A stretch of 10,927 nt of DNA from Anaerolineae bacterium (GTDB lineage: Bacteria; Chloroflexota; Anaerolineae; JACIWR01), in assembly GCA_021162125.1 (NCBI GenBank), contig JAGGZG010000361.1:1-10927 (forward strand), in the 5' to 3' direction. The translations under genes were made by a program, and so were the position numbers. The notes beneath the pieces are model-generated. The model worked only from the letters and a program-made list of their open reading frames with translations, was not told where the DNA came from and searched no databases. Shown here one piece after another: positions 1-6,006 of the stretch (position 1 is its first letter; each line of letters starts with the position of its first letter).

Positions 1-1
1 C

Positions 2-36
2 CCCCTCTAGCTCCCCCCGTTTCACGGGGGGAGGAC
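2..36 (+). repeat. 35-bp hairpin repeat, copy 1 (3' flank of ftsZ)
   Basis: A GC-rich element whose core is a perfect ten-base-pair stem, CTCCCCCCGT (11-20) and ACGGGGGGAG (24-33), around the three-base loop TTC. The same 35 bases recur in inverted orientation at 5972-6006 with two differences, at positions 18 and 22 of this copy. It lies about 130 bases beyond the ftsZ stop. There is no T-tract on either side, so I call it a dispersed palindromic repeat rather than a terminator. It might extend beyond the window edge. Confidence 0.85.
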
Positions 37-130
37 TCGGCCTCCTTCTCAACATTTCACAGGAGGAGGAAGCGCATTGGGGGACAGGGAGAGGGTGGAA
101 ACAAGGAGTGGTTCTCCCAGTCACCTTATC

Positions 131-162
131 CCCTTGTCTCTTCGTCTCCTCGTCTCCTTGTC
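131..162. repeat. 8-bp tandem repeat just after ftsZ (4 units)
   Basis: Four adjacent 8-base units of the pattern TCYTYGTC (131-138 CCCTTGTC, 139-146 TCTTCGTC, 147-154 TCCTCGTC, 155-162 TCCTTGTC) end three bases short of the ftsZ stop codon at 166-168. The coding strand is purine-rich here. Nothing else recognisable fills the remainder of 37-130, which has no credible gene on either strand. Confidence 0.8.
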
Positions 163-165
163 AGC

Positions 166-1251
166 TCACTGGCGGCGCATGAAGGTCGGGATGTCCAGGT
201 CGTCGCTGCCAGCCAGTTGCGCGATCTTCAACTCGAAAGGCTGCTGCTGGCGAGCGGGCGTCACAGTGGCCGTCCGCCGTTGTCCAGTGCTATCGAAGCC
301 GGTGGCGATCACCGTGATGCGAATTTCATCCTGCATCGCTTCGTCAATGACCGCACCAAAGATGATGTTCACCTCCGGGTGCGCGGTCTCGCGGATGATC
401 TCCGCCGCCTCGTTAACCTCGAACAGGCTCAGGTCCGGGCCGCCGGTGACGTTGAACAGGATACCCCGCGCGCCGTCAATGGTCACGTCCAGGAGCTTGC
501 TGGAGATAGCAGCCTGCGCAGCTTCCACGGCGCGGTTCTCTCCACTGGCCCGGCCTACGGCCATGAGCGCAGCCCCGCCTTCGGACATGATGGTGCGCAC
601 GTCAGCGAAGTCCAGGTTGATCAGGCCCGGCACGGTGATCAGCTCGGAGATGCCCTGGATACCCTGCCGCAGAACGTCATCGGCAACGCTGAAAGCCTCC
701 TGCAACGTGGCCTTCTTATCTACAATCTGGAGCAAGCGGTCGTTTGGGATGGCGATCAGGGTGTCCACTTCTTCCTTGAGGCGCTCGACTCCCTCCTCGG
801 CCACAGCTCGCCGCCGCGCCCCCTCGAAGGAGAAGGGACGGGTGACCACACCGATGGTCAGCGCGCCGATCTCGCGGGCGATCTTGGCTATCACTGGCGA
901 AGCACCAGTGCCCGTGCCCCCGCCGATTCCCGCCGTGAGGAAGACCATGTCCGCGCCGGTGAGAGCTTCGTACAGGTCGTCGCTCGATTCCTCCGCCGCC
1001 TTGCGCCCTATCTCGGGATCGCCACCGGAGCCCAGCCCCTTGGTTAGCTTGTCACCGATGCGGATGCGCTTGGGGGCCTGGGAGAGCATCAATGCCTGAG
1101 CGTCGGTGTTGATGGCGATGAACTCCACGCCGCGCAGCCCCTCCTCGATCATCCGGTTCACAGCGTTGGACCCACCTCCGCCAATGCCCACCACCTTGAT
1201 CTGGGCAAAGTTCTCCAACTCCGAAATCCTAGATTGCGCTCGCTGTTGCAT
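166..1251 (-). CDS. ftsZ: Cell division protein FtsZ (tubulin-like GTPase)
   Basis: FtsZ polymerises at mid-cell into the cytokinetic Z-ring that recruits the rest of the divisome. The 361-residue product has the expected layout. A Rossmann-like N-terminal half starts with IKVVGIGGGGSNAVNRM (about residues 18-34). The tubulin signature GGGTGTG is at residues 110-116. The T7 synergy loop NLDFADV, which completes the GTPase site of the neighbouring subunit, is at 212-218. A short linker of roughly 30 residues leads to the C-terminal binding peptide DDLDIPTFMRRQ, which normally docks FtsA. The ATG start at 1251 is preceded by AAAGGAG (1258-1264) at a six-base spacing. It is the last gene of the cluster, 97 bases after ftsA. 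Sequence identity is unambiguous; position at the end of the cluster after ftsA is classical. Confidence 0.98.
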   Translation of the reverse strand: MQQRAQSRISELENFAQIKVVGIGGGGSNAVNRMIEEGLRGVEFIAINTDAQALMLSQAPKRIRIGDKLTKGLGSGGDPEIGRKAAEESSDDLYEALTGADMVFLTAGIGGGTGTGASPVIAKIAREIGALTIGVVTRPFSFEGARRRAVAEEGVERLKEEVDTLIAIPNDRLLQIVDKKATLQEAFSVADDVLRQGIQGISELITVPGLINLDFADVRTIMSEGGAALMAVGRASGENRAVEAAQAAISSKLLDVTIDGARGILFNVTGGPDLSLFEVNEAAEIIRETAHPEVNIIFGAVIDEAMQDEIRITVIATGFDSTGQRRTATVTPARQQQPFELKIAQLAGSDDLDIPTFMRRQ

Positions 1252-1348
1252 TTCCGTCTCCTTTCAAGTTCTACGTTTTCTGCATTGCGTTGTCATTCGT
1301 GATGGGATACCAACCTTCTCGTCTACGTCACCCCCGTAAGCCATCGTC

Positions 1349-2569
1349 TCATCCGGGCAGGAAGGCCCTGAACCATTGCGCCAGGCGGCGGTGCAGAGGA
1401 ACACTCCGCGTCCGTGGACGGGCGGTCGCCGTCTGTCGCAATCCCCACAGGAGCAATCCCACGCTAGTAGCGTAAGCCGGACTAGAGAGCACGTCTACCA
1501 AACCCTGCAAGTCATGGGGCGCTCCCACACGCACCGGCAGGCTCAGCACCTCGCGCCCCAATTCGGTGATGCCAGCCAGTTCGGCTGTGCCTCCGCAGAG
1601 CACGACCCCAGCAGGCAGCAGACCATCGTAGCCGGAGCGCTTGACCTCCTGCATAATGAGACTGAAGATCTCCTCCATGCGGGCCTCGATGATCTGTGCC
1701 AGGAACTGGCGACTGACCGTCTGCCGGGCATCTTCTCCAAAAGCTGCCACGTCCAGCACCTCGTCCGCAGCCAGGCTTCGTGGACAGGCGTGTCCGTATC
1801 GCTTCTTCACCTCCTCAGCGGTTGTGAAAGGGGCACGCAGGCCAATGGCGATGTCGTTGGTCAGGTGGTTGCCACCTACGGCCAGGATGGTGGTGTGCCA
1901 CACGCTGCCCTCGATGAAAATGGCGATGTCCGTAGTCCCCCCGCCGATGTCGGCCAGGACGACGCCCATCTCCCGCTCGGTGTCGGTCAACACAGCCTCA
2001 CCGGATGCTAACGGGTTGAGCACCAATTGCTCGATGGTGATGTTCAGTCCCTCCACGCACTTGACCAGGTTCTGAATCGAGGTTGCCGCCCCGGTGACGA
2101 TGTGCGTCTCCACCTCCAGCCGATAACCGTGCATACCCAGCGGTTCGCGCACGCCGTCCTGCCCATCCACGGTATAGCCACGGGGCACGATGTGGATCAC
2201 TTCGCGGTTATACGGGATGGCGACGGCCTGCGCCGCGTCCAGCGCGCGGTCAATGTCATCCCCGGTGATCCCCCGGCTGCCGTGGGAGACGGCCACCACG
2301 CCCCGGCTGTTGGTGGACGAGATGTGCGACCCGGCGATGCTCACGTAGGCGCGCTCGATCTCGTAGCCGGAGATACGTTCCGCCTTCTCGACCGAGGTGG
2401 CGATGGCCTCCGTAGCCTGACTGACGTTGACCACCACGCCCTTGCGCAGTCCCCGCGCAGGAGTGACACCCACGCCGACGATGCGCAAGAGGCCCTCGTC
2501 GTCCACCTCACCAACCAGTGTACAAATCTTCGTCGTGCCGATGTCAATGCCAGCGATAGTTTTGCCCAC
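1349..2569 (-). CDS. ftsA: Cell division protein FtsA (actin-like membrane tether of FtsZ)
   Basis: FtsA is an actin-fold ATPase that anchors FtsZ filaments to the inner face of the membrane. The 406-residue protein shows phosphate-1 GIDIGTTK (residues 7-14), the 1C (SHS2) insertion region around 84-160, phosphate-2 LADIGGGTTDIAIF (about 205-218, with the Asp at 207), and the adenosine motif GVVLCGGTAELAGI (about 321-334). The last 15 or so residues, LHRRLAQWFRAFLPG, are basic and aromatic and fit the amphipathic membrane-targeting helix of the family. The start is a GTG at 2569, preceded by GGGGAG at a seven-base spacing. An ATG five bases further upstream is out of frame. It lies 27 bases after sbp and 97 bases before ftsZ, and is presumably co-transcribed with both. 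Confidence 0.97.
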   Translation of the reverse strand: MGKTIAGIDIGTTKICTLVGEVDDEGLLRIVGVGVTPARGLRKGVVVNVSQATEAIATSVEKAERISGYEIERAYVSIAGSHISSTNSRGVVAVSHGSRGITGDDIDRALDAAQAVAIPYNREVIHIVPRGYTVDGQDGVREPLGMHGYRLEVETHIVTGAATSIQNLVKCVEGLNITIEQLVLNPLASGEAVLTDTEREMGVVLADIGGGTTDIAIFIEGSVWHTTILAVGGNHLTNDIAIGLRAPFTTAEEVKKRYGHACPRSLAADEVLDVAAFGEDARQTVSRQFLAQIIEARMEEIFSLIMQEVKRSGYDGLLPAGVVLCGGTAELAGITELGREVLSLPVRVGAPHDLQGLVDVLSSPAYATSVGLLLWGLRQTATARPRTRSVPLHRRLAQWFRAFLPG

Positions 2570-2596
2570 GGCATCTCTCCCCGTTCACAGCGACGT

Positions 2597-2959
2597 TCAC
2601 TCCCCGGCGGCCCCCTGTTGCCGCCAGGATGAGGGCTCCAACAAGTGGCGCCGGATGCGTGCCAGATTGTTGAACAAACGCACTCCGAAAGCCACAATAG
2701 CAGCGTAGTACAACTCAACCCCCAATCGGTCACCCAGAAAAGTCAATCCTGCCGCCAGCAGGGCATTGGCGAAGAATCCGCTGACGAACACGCGGTTGCG
2801 GTACTCACCCTCCAACTCGGCCCGCACCGCGCCCAACACCGAATCCAGTGCGGCCAGGATGGCCATCGCCGTGTAGCGCGAGTACTGCGCCGGGATGGAG
2901 ACCGAGAACACCGAACCAATAATGATGCCCAATAATAAACCGATAACTGGTAACCACAT
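2597..2959 (-). CDS. sbp: Small basic protein, DUF1290 family membrane protein (Sbp)
   Basis: A 120-residue, very hydrophobic protein of the DUF1290 / Sbp family, known from division clusters of Firmicutes, Actinobacteria and relatives, where it sits next to ftsQ/divIB and ftsA/ftsZ. Its biochemical role is not established. The sequence starts MWLPVIGLLLGIIIGSVF and has about four hydrophobic segments (near 3-20, 31-45, 57-75 and 80-97). The family block FVSGFFANALLAA is at about 58-70, and FGVRLFNNLARIRRHLL at about 91-107 supplies the basic tail. I chose the inner ATG at 2959 because GAGGG (2967-2971) lies seven bases upstream and the family normally begins at this Met-Trp. The ATG at 2980 lies inside a tandem repeat and has no Shine-Dalgarno. 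Confidence 0.9.
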   Translation of the reverse strand: MWLPVIGLLLGIIIGSVFSVSIPAQYSRYTAMAILAALDSVLGAVRAELEGEYRNRVFVSGFFANALLAAGLTFLGDRLGVELYYAAIVAFGVRLFNNLARIRRHLLEPSSWRQQGAAGE

Positions 2960-2966
2960 CGTCCCA

Positions 2967-2971
2967 CCCTC
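2967..2971 (-). promoter_or_regulatory. Shine-Dalgarno deciding the sbp start
   Basis: On the minus strand this reads GAGGG, seven bases before the ATG at 2959. No comparable site precedes the in-frame ATG at 2980, which lies in the 7-bp tandem repeat. This supports the shorter, 120-residue Sbp. Confidence 0.7.
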
Positions 2972-3006
2972 ATTACTCATTACTCATTACTCGTTACTTA
3001 TTACTC
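2972..3006. repeat. 7-bp tandem repeat at the ftsQ-sbp junction (5 units)
   Basis: Five adjacent 7-base units read on the plus strand as ATTACTC, ATTACTC, ATTACTC, GTTACTT and ATTACTC (2972-2978, 2979-2985, 2986-2992, 2993-2999, 3000-3006). On the coding strand the unit is GAGTAAT. The array covers the last codons and the TAA stop of ftsQ (2994-2996) and ends just before the sbp Shine-Dalgarno. Because the period is not a multiple of three, a change in copy number would alter the extreme FtsQ C-terminus and the spacer. Confidence 0.9.
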
Positions 3007-3866
3007 AACTTGTAACACGGGCTGTCCTTGAACCGCAGGTCAATGTATTCCGGGTGCTCTCCGGAAGCGGCCAACTGCTCCACCAGGGCCTGCATGATGG
3101 TCACTTTCTCCGCCATGTCTGTGCCGGTACCCAGGTAGACATCACAGCCCAACGGGTGCCGAAAGCTGAGGCCCGTCGGCGGCGTGTAGCGCACGGTGGA
3201 CAGCTCCGGTAATAAACCCTGAAGCTGGCGCGCTCCGGCCACCGCCGCCGCGTCTACCCGGTCACCAGGGTGCAGTGGACTGCCATCCTGATCCTCGATC
3301 ACCAACCCGCCCCCTGGCTCGGTCTGGGCAGTGAGTACCGTGCCCTGCTCATCCACCAGCCAGCGCGTCCCGGCGCGCTGCCAGACGACCTGTGGCTCTC
3401 GCTCCACCACGGTGATGGTCACGCGGTTGGGCAGAGAACAGTGCACCTCGGCAGAGAGGATGCCGGGCAGCCCGGCGACCGTATCCGCGACCCGCTGCGG
3501 GTTCACCCAGAAAATGCTCAGCCCATACAGCCCGCTGGCGGCGAAAATCTCATCGGTGGAGACCAGGTGATTGCCTTGCACCGTGATCTCGTACACGTAA
3601 AAATCGTCGGTCAAGAACAGCCAGTAGCCCAACGCGGCCAGCAGAACCAGCCCCAGACCCAGGACGGAGCTCACCTTCACCTGCCGGAAACCCGCCAGTG
3701 GCCGCGCAATGGAACGGGCGGACATGCGGGAAACGGCGGGCAGACTCAACGCCGAATCGTAAGTCTGTCCCAGCCGCCGCTGCGACCGTTTGCGCCGCCC
3801 TTTGGTTTTGGACGAAAGAGGGCGACGTTTTGTCTTGCGCGTCCGGCCGGGCGATCTAGTGCCCAT
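2994..3866 (-). CDS. ftsQ: Cell division protein FtsQ/DivIB (POTRA-domain divisome protein)
   Basis: A bitopic membrane protein that links the cytoplasmic Z-ring to the periplasmic or extracellular division machinery, in FtsQ-FtsB-FtsL type complexes. The 290-residue product has a long, strongly basic cytoplasmic tail (about residues 1-62, rich in Arg and Lys at 7-31). One transmembrane helix follows at about 64-85. Then comes an FtsQ-type POTRA domain (about 88-157, from YEITVQGNHLVS to ITVVEREP) and the FtsQ beta domain, ending in the typical YIDLRFKDS stretch (about 274-282). The ATG at 3866 has GGAGG five bases upstream and follows the ddl stop by 18 bases. The stop codon lies within a 7-bp tandem repeat. 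Assignment rests on architecture, these motifs and position between ddl and ftsA. Confidence 0.93.
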   Translation of the reverse strand: MGTRSPGRTRKTKRRPLSSKTKGRRKRSQRRLGQTYDSALSLPAVSRMSARSIARPLAGFRQVKVSSVLGLGLVLLAALGYWLFLTDDFYVYEITVQGNHLVSTDEIFAASGLYGLSIFWVNPQRVADTVAGLPGILSAEVHCSLPNRVTITVVEREPQVVWQRAGTRWLVDEQGTVLTAQTEPGGGLVIEDQDGSPLHPGDRVDAAAVAGARQLQGLLPELSTVRYTPPTGLSFRHPLGCDVYLGTGTDMAEKVTIMQALVEQLAASGEHPEYIDLRFKDSPCYKLSNK

Positions 3867-3884
3867 TGTTGCCTCCGCAGTCGC

Positions 3885-5006
3885 TCACTCTTCCAAGCTA
3901 TACGAAGTCCGGGAGCGGCTCTTGTCCTCGTGTCTCTCCAGGGCCAGCTCAATCAGTCGATCAATCAGCTCCGTGTAAGAAATCCCGCTCGCCTCCCACA
4001 GTTTGGGATACATGCTGATGGGAGTGAAGCCGGGGATGGTGTTCACCTCGCTCAGGTACAGAGTGCCGTCGTCGCGGTCCAACAAAAAGTCCACCCGAGC
4101 CATCCCCGCGCAGTCAATGGCCAGATACGCCTGGATGGCCAGCTCGCGCACGCGGCGGGCGGTTTCATCTGGGATGGGCGCGGGAACCAGCAACTCTGAA
4201 TTTTCCTCGATGTACTTGGCTCGATAATCGTAGAACTCGCGGCAGGGCACGACCTCGCCGGGCACGCTGGCGATGGGGTCGTCATTGCCCAGCACGCTGA
4301 CCTCGATCTCGCGTGCATTTATCCCCTTCTCTACCACGAGTTTGCGGTCATAGCGCGCGGCCTCATCCAGAGCAGCGGGCAGTTCCGCGCGGTCGTGCAC
4401 TTTGGTGACGCCCACGCTGGAGCCCAGGTTTGCCGGTTTGACGAACATAGGATACTGGAGGACGGCCTCGATGCGCTCCATAACCGCCTCTGGATCGCGC
4501 TCCCACTCCTTGCGCTTGATCCCGATGTAAGGAACGACCGGCAGCCCGTGGGCGCGCACCAGGTCCTTGAATATGAGCTTGTCCATCCCCAGCGCCGAGC
4601 CGGTCACCCCCGCCCCCACGTAGGGGATCCCGGCCAGCTCCAGCAAACCCTGCACCGTACCATCCTCGCCGTAGGGACCATGCAACACAGGGAAGATCAC
4701 GTCTATCTCCGCCAGGCGGGCCGCCACCAGACCGCTCTCCCTTTCTTCCAGACGTACCAGGCCGCGCTGTGATGGATCGCCCAGGAGGGCCACCGGCTCG
4801 CTCCCCGCCGTCAGCCCGGATTGCAGGGCCTTCATCGGATCGCCGGAAGCGATCCAGCGCCCGTCTTTGGTAATGCCGATGGGCAGCACCTCGTACTTTT
4901 CCTTATCAATGGCCTTCATAATCCCCTGGGCAGAGACCAACGACACCTCGTGCTCTCCCGAACGCCCGCCGAAGATCAGGCCGACCCGAATTTTCCGTTT
5001 CCTCAT
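3885..5006 (-). CDS. ddl: D-alanine--D-alanine ligase
   Basis: This cytoplasmic ATP-grasp ligase joins two D-Ala molecules into the dipeptide that MurF adds to the peptidoglycan precursor. The 373-residue product shows FGGRSGEHEVS (about 12-22), HGPYGEDG (109-116), the ATP-binding KPANLGSSVGV (180-190), and the omega-loop EFYDYRAKY (247-255). Its tyrosine is associated with D-Ala rather than D-Lac specificity, so this is not a vancomycin-resistance-type ligase. The metal site includes GMARVDFLLD (291-300) and EVNTIPGFTPISMYP (310-324). The start is set at ATG 5006, which overlaps the murB stop as ATGA and has GGAG (5014-5017) seven bases upstream. An in-frame ATG at 5012 would sit only one base from that Shine-Dalgarno. 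Confidence 0.97.
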   Translation of the reverse strand: MRKRKIRVGLIFGGRSGEHEVSLVSAQGIMKAIDKEKYEVLPIGITKDGRWIASGDPMKALQSGLTAGSEPVALLGDPSQRGLVRLEERESGLVAARLAEIDVIFPVLHGPYGEDGTVQGLLELAGIPYVGAGVTGSALGMDKLIFKDLVRAHGLPVVPYIGIKRKEWERDPEAVMERIEAVLQYPMFVKPANLGSSVGVTKVHDRAELPAALDEAARYDRKLVVEKGINAREIEVSVLGNDDPIASVPGEVVPCREFYDYRAKYIEENSELLVPAPIPDETARRVRELAIQAYLAIDCAGMARVDFLLDRDDGTLYLSEVNTIPGFTPISMYPKLWEASGISYTELIDRLIELALERHEDKSRSRTSYSLEE

Positions 5007-5947
5007 TCCCATTCTCCAATCAACTCAATCTCCAACTCCAACCGCTCACCAAACTCGCGCAATACGGTCTCCTGGGCCAACTCGATGAGAGCTTTCACGT
5101 CGGTCGCCCGCGCCCGCCCCAGGTTAATGATGAAGTTGGCGTGCCGGGGAGAGATCATCGCCTCCCCACGGCGGGTGCCCTTCAGCCCGGCCTGCTCTAT
5201 GAGGAACCCGGCCGGGTACTGGGCCGTGCGTTTGAACACCGAGCCCGCGCTGGGCTCCGCCGGCTGCCGCTCCATCCGCCGCCGAGTGTACTCGGTCACC
5301 CGTTCTTCGAGCACGGCCACGGACTCCGGGCGCAACGCCATCTCCGCCGCCAGGATGATCTCCTTTCGCCCCGCAGCCTGTGAGCCGGCTTTGAAGCGGC
5401 TCGTCCGGTAGCCGAACCCGGCTTCGGCAGCGCTCATCTCCCGCACGCCGCTGGCGTCCAGGATGGTGAGCCGGCGTACCACGTCACTCATGTACCCGCC
5501 AAAGGCTCCGGCGTTGCCCACCACTGCCCCGCCCACGCTACCCGGGATGCCCACCGCCCACTCCAGGCCGGCCAGCCCACGGGCCACGCTCGTGCGGGCA
5601 ATCTCCCTCAGATTGGCCCCGGCCTCCGCCCACAGAATAGTCTCGTCGTCGCGCGTCGTCCAGCGCACCTGCTCCGCTCGGAGCTCAATCACCAGGCCAC
5701 GGATGCCCGCGTCGGCGACCAGGACGTTCGTCCCCCGGCCCATCACGAAGACGGGCACGCCATGCTCATCGGCCAGGGCCACCATCTGCGCCAGGTCATC
5801 CCCACTCTCAGCGACGAGGTACAGATCAGCCGGGCCGCCGATGCGGTACGAGGTGTGCTCCGCCATCGGCTCATCCACCCGCAGGCGGTCGCCCCAGCGG
5901 CGCTGCAAGGCCGCGCGCAGATTCTGGAGTGCAATGTTGTCCACCAT
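5003..5947 (-). CDS. murB: UDP-N-acetylenolpyruvoylglucosamine reductase MurB (type II-like)
   Basis: MurB is the FAD enzyme that reduces UDP-GlcNAc-enolpyruvate to UDP-MurNAc with NADPH, the second committed step of peptidoglycan synthesis. The 314-residue protein begins its core with HTSYRIGGPAD (31-41). The FAD site includes GRGTNVLV (70-77) and GLEWAVGIPGSVGGAVVGNAG (about 127-147). FGYRTSRFK (178-186) supplies the conserved Tyr-Arg. SAGSVFKR (233-240) carries the proton-donating Ser236, and the C-terminal LEIELIGEW supplies the conserved Glu region. Length and motif spacing fit the shorter type II enzymes rather than the E. coli type. ATG 5947 follows a weak AGGG; GTG 5944 is an alternative start. 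It follows murC across a 50-base gap with a hairpin repeat, and overlaps ddl by four bases. Confidence 0.96.
   Translation of the reverse strand: MVDNIALQNLRAALQRRWGDRLRVDEPMAEHTSYRIGGPADLYLVAESGDDLAQMVALADEHGVPVFVMGRGTNVLVADAGIRGLVIELRAEQVRWTTRDDETILWAEAGANLREIARTSVARGLAGLEWAVGIPGSVGGAVVGNAGAFGGYMSDVVRRLTILDASGVREMSAAEAGFGYRTSRFKAGSQAAGRKEIILAAEMALRPESVAVLEERVTEYTRRRMERQPAEPSAGSVFKRTAQYPAGFLIEQAGLKGTRRGEAMISPRHANFIINLGRARATDVKALIELAQETVLREFGERLELEIELIGEWE
5014..5017 (-). promoter_or_regulatory. Shine-Dalgarno deciding the ddl start
   Basis: GGAG on the minus strand lies within the murB 3' end, seven bases before ATG 5006 and only one base before ATG 5012. Together with the ATGA stop-start overlap at 5003-5006, it favours the 5006 start for ddl. 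Confidence 0.65.
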
Positions 5948-5971
5948 CCATCCATCCCTACTGCTCTCAGT

Positions 5972-6006
5972 GTCCTCCCCCCGTGGAACAGGGGGAGCTA
6001 GAGGGG
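5972..6006 (-). repeat. 35-bp hairpin repeat, copy 2 (murC-murB junction)
   Basis: On the minus strand this 35-base element matches positions 2-36 of the plus strand at 33 of 35 bases. Its core (5975-5997) folds as CTCCCCCCGT against ACAGGGGGAG around a three-base loop, with one C-A mismatch. It fills much of the gap between murC and murB, and its outer CTAG contains the murC stop codon. Two copies in opposite orientation at non-coding junctions suggest a dispersed, REP-like palindromic element. It has no T-tract, so it is not an ordinary rho-independent terminator. Confidence 0.85.

Noticed and set aside
11..66. Rho-independent terminator for the operon (hairpin 11-33, or the CCTCCT/AGGAGG pair at 41-46 and 61-66)
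   Set aside because: Neither structure is followed by a T-tract on the transcribed strand. The first is a copy of a dispersed repeat, and the second has only six pairs around a 14-base loop.
77..1099. Long plus-strand open frame (340 codons) opposite ftsZ
   Set aside because: It is antisense to an unambiguous ftsZ, has low-complexity Ser/Arg-rich composition and no recognisable motif. It is a shadow of GC-rich coding DNA.
1268..1296. Possible promoter upstream of ftsZ: ATGACA, 17 bases, TAGAAC on the minus strand
   Set aside because: Spacing and match look reasonable, but transcription would start near 1261, inside the Shine-Dalgarno at 1258-1264. The ftsZ message would lose its ribosome-binding site, so I treat it as chance.
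2978..2980. ATG 2980 as the start of sbp
   Set aside because: It lies inside the 7-bp tandem repeat with no Shine-Dalgarno, whereas ATG 2959 has one and matches the family's usual N-terminus.
2972..3006. CRISPR-like array
   Set aside because: The units are seven bases long, directly adjacent and without spacers, so this is a simple tandem repeat.
3270..4199. Plus-strand 309-codon open frame across the ftsQ-ddl junction
   Set aside because: It is antisense to two well-supported genes, has a Gln/His/Arg-rich composition and shows no motif.
3885..5006. Ddl as a vancomycin-resistance D-Ala-D-Lac ligase
   Set aside because: The omega-loop EFYDYRAKY keeps the tyrosine typical of D-Ala-D-Ala ligases, and the gene sits in a normal dcw cluster without van genes.
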